A DNA stretch of 64,000 nucleotides from Betaproteobacteria bacterium (lineage in GTDB: Bacteria; Pseudomonadota; Gammaproteobacteria; Burkholderiales; Casimicrobiaceae), in assembly GCA_016716425.1 (NCBI GenBank), contig JADJWJ010000005.1, positions 62,001 through 126,000 on the forward strand, given 5' to 3'. The position numbers were made by a program, and so were the translations under genes. The notes beneath the pieces are model-generated. The model was given only the letters and a program-made list of their open reading frames with translations, searched no databases and had not been told where the DNA came from. Shown piece by piece: positions 46,634 to 56,055 of this stretch. Each line of letters starts with the position of its first letter. The first letter of the stretch is position 1.

Positions 46634-48304
46634 TCAGGCGACGTACGTCGCGTAGCGCGGCTCGTACATCGCGGCCTTGACGTGCGCGAGCAGGTCGGCA
46701 GGCTCCGGCGCCCCGGCGATCCCGCGCCGATAGGCGACGCTCGCGACGGCCGTCGCGATGTGCGCGGACACGTCCCGGATCGCCGGCAGCGGCGGATAGA
46801 GGCTTCCCTGCGCGAGATCGGCCTCCGTGACCTGCGCGGCGAGCGTCCGGGCGGCCACCAGGAACATCTCGTCGGTGACGCGGCGCGTGCGGCTGACGAT
46901 GGCGCCCATTCCCACACCGGGGAAGATGTACGAATTGTTGCCCTGCCGCGGCACGTGCGTGCGGTCGGCCCGCGCGACCGGCGCGAACGGGCTGCCGGAT
47001 GCGAACAGCGCCCGCCCGCCCGTGTGCTCGTACGCGTCGGCCGCCGTGCACTCGGACTTCGACGTCGGGTTCGACAGCGCGAACACGATCGGCCGCTCGT
47101 TGATCGTCGCCATCGCGCGCAGCACGTCGGGCGTGAACGCCCCGCCCACTGCGGCGACCCCGATGATCGCCGTCGGCCGCAACAGGTTGACGGCCGCGGC
47201 GAGGTCCCGCACCGGTGCGTGCGCGTGCGCGTAGCGCCGCTTGTGCTCGGCCAGGTCCGTGCGCTCGGCCACGACGAGACCCTTGCTGTCGACCAGCCAG
47301 CAGCGCCGTCGCGCGTCGGTCTCCGGCATTCCGGCGGCCACCATTGCGGCGACCGCGAGGTCGGCGATCCCGGTCGCGGCCTCGCCCGCACCCTGGAACA
47401 GGATCGTCTGTTGCGCCAGCGTGCCGCCGGTGACGCGCAACGCCGACAGGATGCCGGCCAGCGCGACCGCGGCCGTGCCCTGGATGTCGTCGTTGAACGA
47501 GGGAACCCGGTCGCGGTACCGCTCGAGCAGCCGGAACGCGTTGTGGTTGGCGAAGTCCTCGAACTGGACGACGACCCCCGGGAACACCTCCTGCGTGGCG
47601 TGGACGAATTCGTCGACCAGGCTGTCGTAGACGTGGCCGGTGGCGCGCGGCTCGTCGAGGCCGAGGTACAGCGGGTCGCGCCGCAGCGCCTCGTTGTTGG
47701 TGCCCACGTCGAGCAGCACCGGCAGGCACTGCGTCGGGTGCACGCCGGCCCCCGCCGTGTACAGCGCGAGCTTCCCGACCGGGATGCCCATGCCGTTGGC
47801 ACCGAGGTCGCCCAGGCCCAGGATCCGCTCGCCGTCGGTGACGACGATGATCGCGACGTGCCGGTGCGGCCAGTTGCGCAGGATGCCGGCGACGTTGCCG
47901 CGGTCCCTGGTACTGATGAAGAGACCCCGCGGGCGCTGGAAGATGTGGCCGAACTGCTGGCACGCGAGGCCGACCGTCGGCGTGTAGATGATCGGCATCA
48001 TCTCGTCCGGGTAGTCGACGACCAGCCGGAAAAACAGCGTCTCGTTGCGGTCGTGCAGCGCCGCCAGGTTGATGTAACGCTCGAGGTCGCTGGCCTTGCG
48101 CCGGAAGTTCTCCAGCACGCGCGCCACCTGCGCGTCCTGCGTGTTCACGTGCGGCGGCAGAAGGCCGGTGAGGCCGAGCACGTCGCGCTCGGCCTGCGTG
48201 AACGCCGTGCCCTTGTTGAGCGTCGGGTCCTGCAGCAGCGCCATCCCGCGCGGAAACGACGCCGGCAGCAGGCCGGGCGCCACGTCGAGGCCGTCCTTGT
48301 TCAT
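46634..48304 (-). CDS. maeA: NAD-dependent malic enzyme (SfcA/MaeA type)
   Basis: This 556-residue enzyme decarboxylates malate to pyruvate with NAD+. Conserved parts are the N-terminal GTAFTQAERDVLGLTGLLPP, the tyrosine region PIIYTPTVGLACQQFG, metal and substrate residues in QFEDFANHNAFRLLERYRD followed by FNDDIQGTAAV, and the nucleotide fold LFQGAGEAATGIADL. The large-subunit type of about 550-570 residues matches E. coli MaeA. It lies upstream of the nuo operon and downstream of the 2-oxoacid oxidoreductase genes, so pyruvate chemistry is clustered here. Confidence 0.96.
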   Translation of the reverse strand: MNKDGLDVAPGLLPASFPRGMALLQDPTLNKGTAFTQAERDVLGLTGLLPPHVNTQDAQVARVLENFRRKASDLERYINLAALHDRNETLFFRLVVDYPDEMMPIIYTPTVGLACQQFGHIFQRPRGLFISTRDRGNVAGILRNWPHRHVAIIVVTDGERILGLGDLGANGMGIPVGKLALYTAGAGVHPTQCLPVLLDVGTNNEALRRDPLYLGLDEPRATGHVYDSLVDEFVHATQEVFPGVVVQFEDFANHNAFRLLERYRDRVPSFNDDIQGTAAVALAGILSALRVTGGTLAQQTILFQGAGEAATGIADLAVAAMVAAGMPETDARRRCWLVDSKGLVVAERTDLAEHKRRYAHAHAPVRDLAAAVNLLRPTAIIGVAAVGGAFTPDVLRAMATINERPIVFALSNPTSKSECTAADAYEHTGGRALFASGSPFAPVARADRTHVPRQGNNSYIFPGVGMGAIVSRTRRVTDEMFLVAARTLAAQVTEADLAQGSLYPPLPAIRDVSAHIATAVASVAYRRGIAGAPEPADLLAHVKAAMYEPRYATYVA

Positions 48305-48373
48305 CGCCAATCTCCGTTGCCGCCGGCGTGCCGCGCGAGCCGATGCCTGGCAGGCTGTTGCCAATCCCCCGGC

Positions 48374-48461
48374 GTCATCCCGGGGAGCGCAGCAACGAGG
48401 GATCCGCTGTTACGCAACTTCCTGACTCGTGGCAACAGCAGGTCCCTCGCTCCGGGATGAC
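48374..48461. repeat. Dispersed inverted-repeat element, copy 2 (GTCATCCCGG type)
   Basis: The left arm GTCATCCCGGGGAGCG...CGAGGGATCCGCTGTT is inverted in the right arm AACAGCAGGTCCCTCGCTCCGGGATGAC. A related copy is at 3363-3453. It lies between the malic enzyme and GltD-like genes and could form a long RNA hairpin. Confidence 0.7.
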
Positions 48462-48499
48462 ACCCATTGGTGGAAGTCGGGCCGCAGTTCAACAGGCGG

Positions 48500-50128
48500 C
48501 TAGATCGTCTCCGGCACCATCGTGATCGCGCCGCACGGGCACTCGGACACGCAGATGCCGCAGCCCTTGCAGTAGTCGTAGTTGAACTCGAACCGCTTGC
48601 CCGGTCCCAGCTTGATCACCGCGTTGTCGGGGCACACGCCGTAGCAGTTGTCGCACTCGAAGCAGTTGCCGCACGACAGGCAGCGGCGCGCCTCGAACAG
48701 CGCGTTCGTCTCGTCGAGGCCGCTCACCACCTCGTCGAACGTCGACTGCCGGCGGACGAGGTCGAGCACCGGCCGCACGGTCTTCGGGGCGTCCGCGTAG
48801 TACCACGCGTTCAGGTGGTCGTAGGTGGCGATCTCGTGCTTGGGGGGCGGCGCGTATTTCGTCCCGCGCAGCCACGCGTCGATGTGGCGCGCGGCCTTCT
48901 TGCCGTGGCCGACCGCGACGGTGACCGTGCGCTCGGACGGCACCATGTCGCCGCCGGCGAAGAGGCCCGGGAAGCCCGTCATCATGTCGGGGCCCACCTG
49001 CACGACGCCGTCCTTGATGACGAGGCCCGGCACGTTGTCGAGCAGCGACAGGTCGACGTCCTGTCCCAGCGCCAGCACCAGCGAATCGGCCTCCAGCGTC
49101 TCGAACTCGCCGGTCGGCTGCGGGAAGCCCTTGTCGTCGAGCGCCATCTTCTCGACGGTGAGCGTGCCCTCGTCGGCCATGTTCTTGATCGTGGACAGCC
49201 ACTTGATCAGCACGCCCTCCTGCAACGCCTCCTCGACCTCGAAGTCGTGCGCGGGCATCTTCTCGCGCGTGCGGCGGTAGACGATGATCGCCTCGGTGGC
49301 GCCCAGCCGCTTGGCGGTGCGGGCGACGTCGAGCGCCGTGTTGCCGCCGCCGTAGACGACGACGCGGCGGCCGAGCATCGGCTGGTCCGCGCCTTCCATG
49401 TCGCGCAGCACCGCGACGGCGTCGAGCATCCGCGCGGCCTCGCCGGCCGGGATGTACGCGCGCTTCGCGATGTGCGCGCCGACCGCGAGGAACGCGGCGG
49501 CGAACCCCTCGTCGCGCATCGTCTGCCGGATGTCGGTGACCTTCCGGTTGAGCTCGAGCTCCACCCCCATGTCGAGGATGCGGGCGACCTCGCCGTCGAG
49601 CACGTCGCGCGGCAGCCGGTACTTCGGGATGCCGAAGCGCATCATGCCGCCGGCGAGCGGCCCCGCCTCGACGATCTTGACCGCGTGGCCCAGCCGGCGC
49701 AGGTGATACGCGGCGGACAGGCCCGACGGGCCGGCGCCGACCACCAGCACGCGCTTGCCGGAGAGCGCGGCCGGCCGCTTGAACTGCCACCCGCGCTTCA
49801 GCGCCTCGTCGCCGAGGAAGCGCTCGACCGAGTTGATCCCGACCGCCTCGTCCAGCCTGCCGCGGTTGCACGCTCCCTCGCACGGGTGGTAGCAGACGCG
49901 GCCCATGATCGCCGGCAGCGGGTTGTTCTCGACGAGCGCGTGCCACGCCGCCTCGTAGTCGCCGGACTCGGCGTGGTAGAGCCACTGCTGGATGTTCTCG
50001 CCGGCGGGGCATGCGTGGTTGCACGGCGGCAGCCGGTCGACGTAGAGCGGGCGGCTCGTCCGCCACGACCCGGTCCGGTTGGCGAGGCTCGACCCGACGT
50101 CGAGCGTGATCGCGAACGGCTTATCCAT
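48500..50128 (-). CDS. GltD-like flavoprotein fused to a 2[4Fe-4S] ferredoxin domain (oxidoreductase subunit)
   Basis: This 542-residue protein has an N-terminal Fe-S domain (CNHACPAGENI; CYHPCEGACNR) and GltD-type FAD (VVGAGPSGLSAAYHL) and NAD(P) (VVYGGGNTALDVART) folds. A C-terminal region has eight or more Cys (CLSCGNCFECDNCYGVCP; CKGCGICVSECPCGAI) like the PorD delta subunit. It overlaps porB by eight bases, so it should be the electron-transfer arm of the 2-oxoacid oxidoreductase, linking it to NAD(P)H. A comparable GltD-like subunit is known from phenylglyoxylate:NAD+ oxidoreductase of Azoarcus, where the ferredoxin subunit is separate. Confidence 0.9.
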   Translation of the reverse strand: MDKPFAITLDVGSSLANRTGSWRTSRPLYVDRLPPCNHACPAGENIQQWLYHAESGDYEAAWHALVENNPLPAIMGRVCYHPCEGACNRGRLDEAVGINSVERFLGDEALKRGWQFKRPAALSGKRVLVVGAGPSGLSAAYHLRRLGHAVKIVEAGPLAGGMMRFGIPKYRLPRDVLDGEVARILDMGVELELNRKVTDIRQTMRDEGFAAAFLAVGAHIAKRAYIPAGEAARMLDAVAVLRDMEGADQPMLGRRVVVYGGGNTALDVARTAKRLGATEAIIVYRRTREKMPAHDFEVEEALQEGVLIKWLSTIKNMADEGTLTVEKMALDDKGFPQPTGEFETLEADSLVLALGQDVDLSLLDNVPGLVIKDGVVQVGPDMMTGFPGLFAGGDMVPSERTVTVAVGHGKKAARHIDAWLRGTKYAPPPKHEIATYDHLNAWYYADAPKTVRPVLDLVRRQSTFDEVVSGLDETNALFEARRCLSCGNCFECDNCYGVCPDNAVIKLGPGKRFEFNYDYCKGCGICVSECPCGAITMVPETI

Positions 50129-51161
50129 GCGCGTCGTCCCCGGCGAGCAGGCCGAACTCCGCGATGTTGCGGTCGGCGACAGCCTGCACGAGCGCGATGC
50201 GCTCCTTGCCTGCCTCGTTGGCGAAGAGGTGCGCGAAGCGCTTCTGCAGCTTGAGGTAGTCGTCGACCGGCACGCGGCGCCGGATCGGCGTGCGCGCCGT
50301 CACCTGCCCGTCGTGCGCCTCGTACAGCGGGAACAGGCCGGACTCGACGGCCAGCCGCGCGATGCGGATGGTGTCCGCCGGCGCCGAGCCCCAGCCGAGC
50401 GGGCACGGCACGTGGATGTGGATGTAGCGCGCGCCGCGGATCGCCATCGCCGTGGTGACCTTCTGCTCCAGGTCGCGCAGGTTCGCGACGCTCGCGGTCG
50501 CCACGTACGGGATCCGGTGCGCCATCGCGATCGCCGGCACGTTCTTGCCGGTGCCGAACTCGTTGCCCGGCTGCCGGCCCACGGCCGGCGTGGTCGCCGT
50601 GCGGGCGCCCGGCGGCGTCGCGCTCGACCGCTGCACGCCGGTGTTCATGTAGGCCTCGTTGTCGTAGCACAGGTACAGGACGTCGTCGTTGCGCTCGAAC
50701 ATGCCCGACAGACAGCCGAAGCCGATGTCCGTCGTGCCGCCGTCGCCGCCCTGCGCGACGACCCGGACGTCGCTGTGTCCCTTGACCCGCATCGCGGCGG
50801 CCACGCCGGACGCGACGGCCGCGGCGTTGCCGAACAGCGAGTGGATCCACGGTATCTGCCACGACGTCTCCGGATACGGCGTCGAGAACACCTCGAGGCA
50901 GCCGGTCGCGTTCACGGCGATGAGCTGGTTGCGGGTCGCCTGCATCGCGGCGTCGATCGCGTAGCGGGCGCCCAGCGCCTCGCCGCAGCCCTGGCACGCG
51001 CGGTGGCCGGAGTTGAGCGAGTTGGTGCGGCGCATGTCCGCCTGCACCGAGCGCACGTTCTCGGGCAACAGGCGGTTGCCGACGGTGAACGTTCCCGTCT
51101 GGTAGAACTTGACCGGCTGCCGCTGCGTCGGGCGCTCGGTCGGGGTGTCGTGCGTGCTCAC
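50121..51161 (-). CDS. porB: 2-oxoacid:acceptor oxidoreductase beta subunit (TPP-binding)
   Basis: This 346-residue subunit binds thiamine diphosphate through GGDGGTTDIG ... CYDNEAYMNTG and an Fe-S cluster through ACQGCGEAL and further cysteines. It is the catalytic beta chain of the pyruvate:ferredoxin oxidoreductase family. It lies 63 bases after porA and overlaps the GltD-like gene. The substrate could be pyruvate or an aromatic 2-oxoacid such as phenylglyoxylate; sequence alone does not settle it. Confidence 0.92.
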   Translation of the reverse strand: MSTHDTPTERPTQRQPVKFYQTGTFTVGNRLLPENVRSVQADMRRTNSLNSGHRACQGCGEALGARYAIDAAMQATRNQLIAVNATGCLEVFSTPYPETSWQIPWIHSLFGNAAAVASGVAAAMRVKGHSDVRVVAQGGDGGTTDIGFGCLSGMFERNDDVLYLCYDNEAYMNTGVQRSSATPPGARTATTPAVGRQPGNEFGTGKNVPAIAMAHRIPYVATASVANLRDLEQKVTTAMAIRGARYIHIHVPCPLGWGSAPADTIRIARLAVESGLFPLYEAHDGQVTARTPIRRRVPVDDYLKLQKRFAHLFANEAGKERIALVQAVADRNIAEFGLLAGDDAHG

Positions 51162-51224
51162 GGCAGGTCGGCCTCGCTTCTGGTGTGGTCGGGTCGGCGT
51201 CGGTTGCGGTCCGCGGGGCAGGCG

Positions 51225-52478
51225 CTAGCCGATGCCCGACGCCACGGTGCCCAGCCGCCGCAGGATCGCCTCCGCCGTCGGCCCGGACCGGCGGGACAGC
51301 GTCTCGCGCTCGAGTTCGCTCGCCACGATGTCGGCGTTGAGGTCGAGGAACGTCACCTGCTCCAGTTCGTCGGCGCCGGCGTCCTCGAACAGCTGCCGCA
51401 GCGATTTGCGCGTGATGGCGCGGCCGCCCAGGCCCGCGATCACCGTGTAGCCCTTCAGCATCACGCCGGACAGCGCCTTGCGCACGCCGTCGGACACGAT
51501 GCCGCCGAGTCCCACTGCCAGGCACTTCTCGAGGACGATCACGCGCTTCGCGTGCTCGAGCGCCTCGCGCAGCGCGGTCAGCGGGAACGGCCGGAACGAG
51601 CAGATCGACACGCAACCGATCGCCACGCCCTCGCCGCGCATGTCGTCGACGACTTCCTTGACGGTGCCGATGACCGAGCCCAGCGCGACGACGATCGTCT
51701 CCGCGTCCGACGTCCGGTACGGCCGGATGAGCCCGCCCGACGCGCGGCCGAACTTCGCGGCGAACTCGGAGGACAGGTGCGGGATCAGCGCCAGCGCGCG
51801 CAGCTGCTTGTGGTGGGCTAAGTAGCGGACCTCGGTGAACGCCTCGGGCCCGACCATCGCGCCGATCGTGACGGGCTCGGCCGGATCGAGCACCTGCCGC
51901 GGCTCGAACGCCGGCAGGAACGCGTCGACCTCGGCCTGCGCGGGCACGTCGACGCGGTCGTACGCGTGGGTGAGGATGAAGCCGTCCATGCACACCATCA
52001 CCGGGCACGACAACTCCTCGGCCAGCCGGAAGGCCTGGATGTGCAGGTCGAGCGCCTCCTGGTTGGTCTCGGCGAACAGCTGGATCCAGCCGGCGTCGCG
52101 CATCGACATGCTGTCCGAGTGGTCGTTCCAGATGTTGATCGGCGCGCCGATCGCGCGGTTGCCGATGGTCATCACGATCGGCAGGCCCAGGCCGGCCGCG
52201 TTGTAGACGGCCTCGGCCATGAACAGCAGCCCCTGGCTCGACGTCGCCGTGTAGGTGCGCGCGCCGGCCGCGGAGGCGCCGATCGCCACCGACAGCGCGG
52301 CGAACTCGGACTCGACGTTGATGAACTCGCAGCCGGCGAGTTCGCCGGCCTTCACCATCTCGCCCAGGCCTTCGACGATGTGCGTCTGCGGCGTGATCGG
52401 GTACGCGCAGATCACCTCCGGCCGGCACAGGGCGATCGCCTCGGCGACCGCCCGCGAGCCTTCCGTCTGCTTAAGCAT
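51225..52478 (-). CDS. porA: 2-oxoacid:acceptor oxidoreductase alpha subunit
   Basis: This 417-residue alpha chain has the pyrimidine-binding domain of the PFOR family. Landmarks are CAYPITPQTHIVEGL, FINVESEFAALSVAIGASAA, YTATSSQGLLFMAEA and APINIWNDHSDSMSMRDAGW. It overlaps porG by eight bases. The four-gene order gamma, alpha, beta, flavoprotein forms one operon. Confidence 0.94.
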   Translation of the reverse strand: MLKQTEGSRAVAEAIALCRPEVICAYPITPQTHIVEGLGEMVKAGELAGCEFINVESEFAALSVAIGASAAGARTYTATSSQGLLFMAEAVYNAAGLGLPIVMTIGNRAIGAPINIWNDHSDSMSMRDAGWIQLFAETNQEALDLHIQAFRLAEELSCPVMVCMDGFILTHAYDRVDVPAQAEVDAFLPAFEPRQVLDPAEPVTIGAMVGPEAFTEVRYLAHHKQLRALALIPHLSSEFAAKFGRASGGLIRPYRTSDAETIVVALGSVIGTVKEVVDDMRGEGVAIGCVSICSFRPFPLTALREALEHAKRVIVLEKCLAVGLGGIVSDGVRKALSGVMLKGYTVIAGLGGRAITRKSLRQLFEDAGADELEQVTFLDLNADIVASELERETLSRRSGPTAEAILRRLGTVASGIG

Positions 52479-53049
52479 CGGACGTCTCCCTCGCCTTGGT
52501 GACCAGCGCGTACGCCTCCTCGGCCGCCGCGACGTTGGACTCGGCGATCGCCCGCGGGAACTTCTCGCGGATGGCGGCCGCCACGGATTTGAGCTTGATC
52601 TCGCGGCTGATCGCGGCGAACCCGCCCAGCAGCGCGGCGTTCGGCAGCGGCCGCTTGACGTGCTTCATGGCGAGCTCGGTCGCCGGCACCGTGCACATCC
52701 GATGCCGTCCCCCGCCGCGGACGATCTCGGCCAACCCCAGCTCGCCGAAGCTGCGCGTCGAGTTGATCAGCACGTACCCGCCCGGAGCGAGGCCGGAAAA
52801 GAGGTCGACCTGGTGCAGCAGCGTCGGGTCCTGGATGATCAGGGCGTCCGGCGCCAGCACCGGCTCGCGCAGGCGGATCTCGCGGTCGTCGATCCGGCAG
52901 AACGCCATCACCGGCGCGCCCATGCGCTCGGAGCCGAAGCTGGGGAACGCCTGCGCGTAGCGGCCCTCGAGAAACGCGGCGACGGACAGCATCTCGGCGC
53001 CGGTCACGACGCCCTGCCCGCCCCGGCCGTGGATTCGAATCTGGAACAT
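52471..53049 (-). CDS. porG: 2-oxoacid:acceptor oxidoreductase gamma subunit
   Basis: This 192-residue protein begins MFQIRIHGRGGQGVVTGAEM, the signature of the gamma domain that binds CoA-side substrates in the PFOR family, and contains YAQAFPSFGSERMGAPVMAF. It is the first gene of the por operon and is divergent from frdC. An FNR-type palindrome is centred about 113 bases upstream. Confidence 0.95.
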   Translation of the reverse strand: MFQIRIHGRGGQGVVTGAEMLSVAAFLEGRYAQAFPSFGSERMGAPVMAFCRIDDREIRLREPVLAPDALIIQDPTLLHQVDLFSGLAPGGYVLINSTRSFGELGLAEIVRGGGRHRMCTVPATELAMKHVKRPLPNAALLGGFAAISREIKLKSVAAAIREKFPRAIAESNVAAAEEAYALVTKARETSDA

Positions 53050-53155
53050 GGTCGCGAAGTGATGGTTGCCGGCGGTTGCGCCGTGCCCGGTCGGCCTCTT
53101 CGTTCGCTGCGATCCGGACGTGGCGCCTATCGTGCACCGGTCGCCGAAATCGCCG

Positions 53156-53169
53156 TTGACCTAGGTCAA
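53156..53169. promoter_or_regulatory. Perfect TTGAC-N4-GTCAA palindrome between porG and frdC
   Basis: TTGACCTAGGTCAA is a perfect 14-base palindrome of FNR/ANR/DNR type. It sits centrally in the 241-base divergent region, about 113 bases from porG and 128 from frdC, so one site could control both directions. The same core occurs upstream of the V-ATPase operon. Confidence 0.7.
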
Positions 53170-53290
53170 TGGGCCTGTGAGTGCGCGGCATTAGCGTTGA
53201 CCCCTGTGCAACTGCGGCGCTCGCCGCGACCCCGCTGCGGCGCGGCGCCGCGCGCCGCCCCGCTCACCGCATCCGAACCAAGGCGAAACC

Positions 53291-54064
53291 ATGGACACGA
53301 GTTCCTCGATCGTCACCGGTGCCGGCCTCGCCGACGCGGTGCGCAAGAGCCGCCTGCCCGCGCGCCTCGACGTGGTCCAGAGCGCAACCGGGCTCGTGCT
53401 CGCGCTGTTCATGTGGGGCCACATGTTCTTCGTGTCGTCGATCCTGCTCGGCAAGGACGCCATGTGGACGATCACGAAGATGTTCGAGGGCTACTTCATC
53501 TTCGGCCGCGCGTACCCGGGCATCGTGTCGGTCGTCGTGGCGGTCATCGTGCTCCTGCTCGTGGTGCACGCCGCGCTTGCCGTGCGCAAGTTCCCGATCA
53601 ACTACCGGCAGCTGCGCACGTACCGCGGCCACATGAAGCTGATGCGGCACGAGGACACCACGCTCTGGTACTGGCAGTTCGTCACCGGCTTCGCGCTCTT
53701 CTTCCTCGCCGCGCCCCACCTGTTCCAGATGCTGACGCAGCCGGGATTGATCGGTCCGTACGAGTCGAGCGACCGCGTGTGGAGCTACCACTGGTGGCCG
53801 CTGTACCTGCTGCTGCTGTTCGCCGTCGAGGTGCACGGCGGCGTGGGCCTCTATCGGCTCGCGGTCAAATGGGGCTGGTTCGCCGGCTCCAATCCCGACG
53901 CGACGCGCAGGCGGCTGAAGGCGCTCAAGTGGGCGCTGACCGTGTTCTTCCTGGCGCTCGGACTCGCCACGCTGGCCGCCTACATCAGGATCGGCATCGA
54001 GCACGCGGACCGCGTCGGCGAACGCTACGTGCCGGCGTCCGTGCAACCGGGAGCGGTCAAATGA
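53291..54064 (+). CDS. frdC: Fumarate reductase di-haem cytochrome b subunit (Wolinella type)
   Basis: This 257-residue membrane protein has five helices. It aligns closely with Wolinella succinogenes FrdC: haem ligands His44, His93, His143 and His182 all fall at identical positions, as do Glu66 (menaquinol site) and Glu180 (the transmembrane E-pathway). It takes electrons from a low-potential quinol and passes them to FrdB. It is the first gene of frdCAB; frdA starts in an ATGA overlap. The usual direction with such a subunit is fumarate reduction. Confidence 0.95.
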   Translation: MDTSSSIVTGAGLADAVRKSRLPARLDVVQSATGLVLALFMWGHMFFVSSILLGKDAMWTITKMFEGYFIFGRAYPGIVSVVVAVIVLLLVVHAALAVRKFPINYRQLRTYRGHMKLMRHEDTTLWYWQFVTGFALFFLAAPHLFQMLTQPGLIGPYESSDRVWSYHWWPLYLLLLFAVEVHGGVGLYRLAVKWGWFAGSNPDATRRRLKALKWALTVFFLALGLATLAAYIRIGIEHADRVGERYVPASVQPGAVK

Positions 54065-56055
54065 AGGTCGTCTACACGGACGTGCTGGTGATCGGCGGCG
54101 GGCTCGCCGGGCTGCGGATGGCGATCGCCGCGAAGCGTCGCGGCCACGACGCGGTCATCCTGTCGCTGGTGCCGCCGAAGCGCTCGCACAGCAAGGCCGC
54201 GCAGGGCGGCATGCAGGCGTCGCTCGGCAACGTGATCAAGGGCCAGGGCGACAACGAGGACGTGCACTTCGAGGACACGGTGCGCGGCTCCGACTGGGGC
54301 GCCGACCAGGCGGTCGTGCGCATGTTCGTCAACACGGCGCCCAAGGCCGTGCGCGAGCTGGCCGCGTGGGGCGTGCCGTGGAGCCGCGTGCGGCGCGGCG
54401 ACCGCACGGTCATCATCAACGGCCAGAAGGTGACGATCACCGAGCGCGACGAGGCGCACGGCCTGATGGCGCAGCGCGACTTCGGCGGCACCAAGAAGTG
54501 GCGCACCTGCTACGTGTCCGACGGCACCGGGCACGCGATGCTGCAGGCGGTCGGCGACCAGGCGATCGGCAGCGGCATTCCGGTGCACGAGCGCGCCGAA
54601 GCACTGGCGCTGATCCACGACGGCGGCCGCTGCTACGGAGCGGTCGTGCGCGACCTCATCGACGGCGAGCTCACCGCCTACGTCGCCAAGGCCACGGCAA
54701 TTGCCACCGGCGGCGCGGGCCGCCTCTATCGCGTGACGACCAATGCCGTGATCTGCGAAGGCATCGGCCACGCACTGGCGCTGGAGTCCGGCGCGGCGGC
54801 GCTCGGCAACATGGAGGCCGTGCAGTTCCACCCGACCGGCATCTTCCCCGCCGGCATCCTCGTCACCGAGGGCTGCCGCGGCGACGGCGGGCTGCTGAAG
54901 GACGTCGACGGCCACCGCTTCATGCCGGACTACGAGCCGGAGAAGAAGGAGTTGGCCTCCCGCGACGTCGTGTCGCGGCGGATGGAGGAGCACATCCGCA
55001 AGGGCAAGGGGGTCGGCAGCCGCTTCGGCGACCACCTCTGGCTCGACATCACGCTGCTGGGCGAGAAGCACATCAAGACCAACCTGCGCGAGGTCTTCGA
55101 GATCTGCCACCACTTCCTCGGCATCGACCCGACGAAGGACCTGGTGGCCGTGCGGCCGGCGCAGCACTACACGATGGGCGGCGTGCGCACGAAGCCGACC
55201 GGCGAGAGCCCGACGCTGAAGGGCCTCTTCGCCGCCGGCGAGGCCGCGTGCTGGGACATGCACGGCTTCAACCGGCTCGGCGGCAACTCGGTGGCGGAGA
55301 CGGTGGTCGCCGGCATGATCGTCGGCGAGTTCATCGCGGACTTCTGCGACGACCCGGGCAACGAGTTCAACCTGCCGACCGGCCTCGTGCGCGAATTCGT
55401 CGAGCGCGAGCAGGCGAAGCTCGACGCGCTGGTGGCAAGCCGCGGCACCGAGGACGCCAGCGCGCTGAAGGCGCGGATGCAGGAGATTATGACGGCAAAG
55501 GTCGGCATCTTCCGCACCGGGCGCGACCTGGAGGAGGCCGTCGCCGAGCTGCAGCAGCTGCTGGCGCGCAGCCGCAACATCGGGCTGCGCACGCCGTCGC
55601 CGGGTCCCAATCCCGAGCTCGTGACCGCGTACCGCGTGCAGAAGATGCTGAAGCTCGCGCTGACGGTCGCCTACGGCGCGCTCACCCGCACCGAGAGCCG
55701 CGGCGCGCATTTCCGCGAGGACCACCCGCGCCGCGACGACGCGCAGTGGCTGAAGCGGACGCTGGCGACATGGCGGGACGGCGCGTCGCTGCCGGAGCTG
55801 AACTACGAGCCGCTGGACATCGCGAAAATGGAGCTGCCGCCCGGCTGGCGCGGCTACGGTGCCAAGGACTACGTCGACCACCCCGACACGCCCCGCCGGC
55901 AGGCGGAGGTCGACGCGCTGAAGACGCAGTACGCGGGCGACCGGTTCGCGCTGCAGCGCGCGCTGTTGCCGTACGACGACCTGCTGCCGGCGCGCCTGCG
56001 CGGGCGCAACGAGCGCATCGACGAACCGTTCGGCGGCACCGGGAGGGCGGCATGA
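54061..56055 (+). CDS. frdA: Fumarate reductase flavoprotein subunit
   Basis: This 664-residue catalytic subunit has the N-terminal FAD fold (VLVIGGGLAGLRMAIAA) and the covalent FAD histidine in RSHSKAAQGGMQASLG (His43, as in Wolinella). The capping and active-site segments include EAVQFHPTGIFPAGILVTEG, PAQHYTMGGVRT and LFAAGEAACWDMHGFNRLGG. The length is close to the 656 of Wolinella FrdA. ATGA overlaps join it to frdC and frdB. Confidence 0.96.
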   Translation: MKVVYTDVLVIGGGLAGLRMAIAAKRRGHDAVILSLVPPKRSHSKAAQGGMQASLGNVIKGQGDNEDVHFEDTVRGSDWGADQAVVRMFVNTAPKAVRELAAWGVPWSRVRRGDRTVIINGQKVTITERDEAHGLMAQRDFGGTKKWRTCYVSDGTGHAMLQAVGDQAIGSGIPVHERAEALALIHDGGRCYGAVVRDLIDGELTAYVAKATAIATGGAGRLYRVTTNAVICEGIGHALALESGAAALGNMEAVQFHPTGIFPAGILVTEGCRGDGGLLKDVDGHRFMPDYEPEKKELASRDVVSRRMEEHIRKGKGVGSRFGDHLWLDITLLGEKHIKTNLREVFEICHHFLGIDPTKDLVAVRPAQHYTMGGVRTKPTGESPTLKGLFAAGEAACWDMHGFNRLGGNSVAETVVAGMIVGEFIADFCDDPGNEFNLPTGLVREFVEREQAKLDALVASRGTEDASALKARMQEIMTAKVGIFRTGRDLEEAVAELQQLLARSRNIGLRTPSPGPNPELVTAYRVQKMLKLALTVAYGALTRTESRGAHFREDHPRRDDAQWLKRTLATWRDGASLPELNYEPLDIAKMELPPGWRGYGAKDYVDHPDTPRRQAEVDALKTQYAGDRFALQRALLPYDDLLPARLRGRNERIDEPFGGTGRAA

